DNA of 64,000 nt from Styela clava (lineage: Eukaryota; Chordata; Ascidiacea; Stolidobranchia; Styelidae), in NCBI RefSeq assembly GCF_964204865.1, contig NC_135258.1, positions 15,863,001 through 15,927,000 on the forward strand. The letters are read 5' to 3'. The notes beneath the pieces are model-generated. The model searched no databases. It saw only the letters and a list, made by a program, of their open reading frames with translations, and had not been told where the DNA came from. A program made the position numbers and the translations under genes. Shown here in pieces: positions 61,584 to 64,000 of this stretch; position 1 is the first letter of the stretch; each line of letters opens with the position of its first letter.

Positions 61584-63749
61584 TCACAGCATCCTATGAA
61601 ATTCATTGCCAGTGTTCGTTAGATTATTTATATGAGAATTTACAAAGTTAAAATGGTTTTGAACTTGCGGATGAAGAGCAACTTGTGTGGGATCTGGTGT
61701 TGGCCCCGGTTCCCGTGTTGGTCCGTGGGTAACGTACGGAAAATATACATCCCGTCCCAAAGCCTGATCGAACAACCGCATATATCTGAACTGTTGAAGA
61801 TTTTGCACAACAGGAGTATATGATGACGGACGTTGGATGGACTGATCGTCAACGAACGGCGTAGCCTTATCGTCACTGGATGATCCTTCTACATTGAAGG
61901 TGATGTCGGTTTTTGTGTTCAGACTTGACTCGTTTGTTGAATACATCTCGTCATTGAATGATATTCCAAGTTTAATTTTTTCCGTTTCTCCAGCCACACC
62001 ACGCAAAAACACTTGTCCATCGCAAGTGTCTTCAATTATCCAGTCAGTGTTATCACGTAACCAGTGAATAACTTGATCATGATTTGCCAGCGATGATAAA
62101 ATGTTAGAGTCTACTCTTGGGGGATTTCCAATTGAGGTGCCAATGATATCAACCTTCCACTCAGAGTTATTTTTATCTTGATGTATTGCACTAACAGCCC
62201 GACCCATGGTTTCTTGAATAGACATGACTTGTTGAAAATCAATGCCTCTTTTTTCTTTTTCGATGAAAAACCTTTCGGGAACAGTCAGATATTTCTTATT
62301 GATCTTGTACTTTCTGCCACTTTGGTATTGTATCACAGCTGTGGATGATCCATCAATAAATCCAAGAAGAGTCGCTGATGTTGTCATTGCTTCCATTATG
62401 TTCTGATTCAGATTTTGTGGGCTGAGAATGGTTTGGACGTAATTTGGAGGTCCGACGTCAAGATGTACGGTGTCTCCAGTTTTTAGTGTAGCTCCTCGCT
62501 TCAGCACATTTTTGTGCTTTATTGCCTGTGTTTCAGAAGCTTCGCGCAAAAGAGCGGGGCACACCTGGATATATTTCTCGTTAAAAAACTGTACCATATA
62601 ATCAAAATCTTCAAGAACGTGCCCGATCGTTCCCGTGAGTCTGAGATATTCAATGAAGACAGTCGGAATATTTTGTTCAACTAAAATTTGATTCAGTTTC
62701 CTTGGTATCTTAATTTTCACAACAGTGTTAGGTAATAATGGCAATTCGGTTAAATCTCTTTCTTTTTCTGTAGCGCTAAGAACTGATTCATGATTTACTC
62801 TCCAGGCTCGACTGTCCTCAAATTGGACGTTCAGACTCTTATCTTCCTGAATATTTAAAATTGTAACTTGGCTACCCATGAGCATAGTCATGTCGGAACT
62901 CCATCCTCCAAATTCTTTCTGGTCTTCTATAAGCTTTTTGATATTTGAAATCATTTTTACTTTATCCCCCACCTTGAATCCACGTGGATGACTTACATCT
63001 ATTTTCTTGATTGGGGTTTGATCGCCACTGGTAGTCAGCAATGCCGAGTGAACGTGATTGCTTTGTTTTTCATCAAAGGTTACTTCAACGCTTCTTTGGG
63101 TTGTAGCGATAACTCTCCCCTTTTTGCCAACAAGCTCTGGTGCTATTAGACCAAGTCCTCGCTGCAACATAATTATTATATCCAAATCTGTACAAGTTTG
63201 TACCATATCACCTGGTTTCCATTTCGATGGGAAGTCATATCTTTCAACTTTCTCCAATACACCACAAAATAGCGAACATTCGCTGAATACTTCTGGAAAA
63301 AACAAACTGACAGAATTGTTGTATTTAGACAGCATACCGGTCACGATACCGATATGGCCATGAACTGTATTTAATCGCACATTCCACCCGAGTGTACGTT
63401 TTTGTATTGATTTAAAATCTCGTATTGGGTATTTTATCCTGACATTGTCACCTAGTTTGAAATCCCAGTACTCTGTTGTCGGAATTGGGACTTTTTTATC
63501 CTCTGTGAAATTTATATCATCGTCACCGTAAACACCTCCATTACTTATTTTATCTGCAACTCGAAAAATCCTTGACTTGCTGGAACCATAAATCAACTTT
63601 ATCCCCGACAATATTTCATTTTCTTCTGGCGGAAGTTTGCTATTCGGATCGGAGGCAAGTTGATTTGAGATATTCTGATCGATACGTTTCATAGCTTCAT
63701 CTGATAAGTTCTCCCTCAACGTTTTCATTAGTTTATGGAAGTCTTCCAT
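61584..63749 (-). CDS. Intronless protein of tandem SH3-like (Mib/HERC2-type) repeats
   Basis: A single open frame of 721 residues from the ATG at 63747-63749 to TGA at 61584-61586. The frame is open 27 codons further upstream, but that part (IYIYFYTLILIHIPI) is AT-driven UTR-like sequence, so the MEDFHKLMK start is preferred. The body has repeated units at roughly 96-168, 176-238, 256-325, 340-402, 420-510 and a degenerate unit near 565-640. Each has a GDxVxx opening, a central GW..xM or similar, GxxGxV, and a final VxF stretch. The best unit, GFKVGDKVKMISNIKKLIED then GGWSSDMTML and VQFEDSRAWRVNH, closely resembles the MIB1/MIB2 repeat domain (SH3_15). There is no RING, ZZ or ankyrin region in the frame, so it is not a complete Mind-bomb ligase. 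It is probably a substrate-binding or adaptor protein. The C-terminus is Pro/Thr-rich (GPTREPGPTPDPTQ). The lack of introns contrasts with every other gene here. Confidence 0.8.
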   Translation of the reverse strand: MEDFHKLMKTLRENLSDEAMKRIDQNISNQLASDPNSKLPPEENEILSGIKLIYGSSKSRIFRVADKISNGGVYGDDDINFTEDKKVPIPTTEYWDFKLGDNVRIKYPIRDFKSIQKRTLGWNVRLNTVHGHIGIVTGMLSKYNNSVSLFFPEVFSECSLFCGVLEKVERYDFPSKWKPGDMVQTCTDLDIIIMLQRGLGLIAPELVGKKGRVIATTQRSVEVTFDEKQSNHVHSALLTTSGDQTPIKKIDVSHPRGFKVGDKVKMISNIKKLIEDQKEFGGWSSDMTMLMGSQVTILNIQEDKSLNVQFEDSRAWRVNHESVLSATEKERDLTELPLLPNTVVKIKIPRKLNQILVEQNIPTVFIEYLRLTGTIGHVLEDFDYMVQFFNEKYIQVCPALLREASETQAIKHKNVLKRGATLKTGDTVHLDVGPPNYVQTILSPQNLNQNIMEAMTTSATLLGFIDGSSTAVIQYQSGRKYKINKKYLTVPERFFIEKEKRGIDFQQVMSIQETMGRAVSAIHQDKNNSEWKVDIIGTSIGNPPRVDSNILSSLANHDQVIHWLRDNTDWIIEDTCDGQVFLRGVAGETEKIKLGISFNDEMYSTNESSLNTKTDITFNVEGSSSDDKATPFVDDQSIQRPSSYTPVVQNLQQFRYMRLFDQALGRDVYFPYVTHGPTREPGPTPDPTQVALHPQVQNHFNFVNSHINNLTNTGNEFHRML

Positions 63750-63849
63750 AATTGGAATATGAATCAAAATTAATGTGTAGAAATATATATATATATTATA
63801 ATATAACAAACGTGAAACCTTAAAACACAAGCACGAGATTCTAATAAAA

Positions 63850-64000
63850 AATTGTATTTATATTTTACTTTATACAACTTTTGATATGGTATTCTACATA
63901 CGACGGCCTGCCTTTGGAACAAAACAGCTCAACGGAAACAGTCAAGGAAATGTGCATTAATTTGTTACGGGAAGCCTCGCAATTTGAAATCGAGGAGGGG
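63850..64000 (+). other. Open frame running off the window edge
   Basis: On the plus strand the frame containing TYDGLPLEQNSSTETVKEMC is open to base 64000 with a protein-like composition. The minus strand is open there as well, so coding status and direction are unresolved. It may be the first exon of a gene divergent from the Mib-like one. Confidence 0.2.

Noticed and set aside
63750..63830. Upstream 27-codon extension of the Mib-like frame
   Set aside because: Composed of AT-rich codons (IYIYFYT) with no family similarity; the ATG at 63747-63749 opens directly into protein-like sequence.

Overview
The window is AT-rich animal nuclear DNA. Its genes are split into many small GT-AG exons, its intergenic DNA is packed with tRNA-derived SINEs and short hAT-type elements, and all recognisable proteins belong to metazoan families. 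I see no prokaryotic features. The gene set (FANK1, TTC41, SLC35E3, a chemoattractant-type GPCR with a C3aR-like long loop, a Mib/HERC2-type repeat protein) fits an invertebrate deuterostome. A tunicate is possible, but the sequence alone does not settle the species.

Layout. 160-4713 (+): the last five visible coding exons of FANK1 (ankyrin repeats), whose 5' part lies outside the window. 8447-30716 (-): a complete TTC41-like gene in 25 exons (DUF4062-like N-terminus, NACHT-type P-loop ATPase, TPR-rich half, basic tail), tail-to-tail with FANK1. Its introns hold many hAT miniature elements with 8-bp target duplications, SINEs and a near-perfect palindrome. 30717-36719: gene-free, with a full tRNA-derived SINE and an 881-bp hAT element. 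36720-40372 (+): a five-exon SLC35E3-like nucleotide-sugar/triose-phosphate transporter. 41594-42022 (-): a single-pass membrane protein ORF of unknown family.

42137-51750: a tandem segmental duplication of about 4.5-5 kb. Each copy carries a four-exon gene (43780-45329 and 48765-50332, both +) for a 254-residue basic, Ser/Pro-rich protein I do not recognise. All four exon lengths are identical between copies while the introns differ in length. A fold-back transposon with two opposed copies of a transposase N-terminus interrupts the second copy only.

52228-55256 (-): a complete eight-exon class A GPCR of 441 residues with an unusually long, acidic second extracellular loop. 55257-61583: gene-free, with two sets of local tandem repeats. 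61584-63749 (-): an intronless gene for a 721-residue protein built from tandem SH3-like repeats of the Mind-bomb/HERC2 type.

FANK1 and TTC41 relatives are testis/cilium-associated in vertebrates, so their adjacency may mean shared expression. Otherwise the genes look functionally independent. All exon models were made by eye from reading frame, splice sites and phase continuity, so single splice sites may be off.
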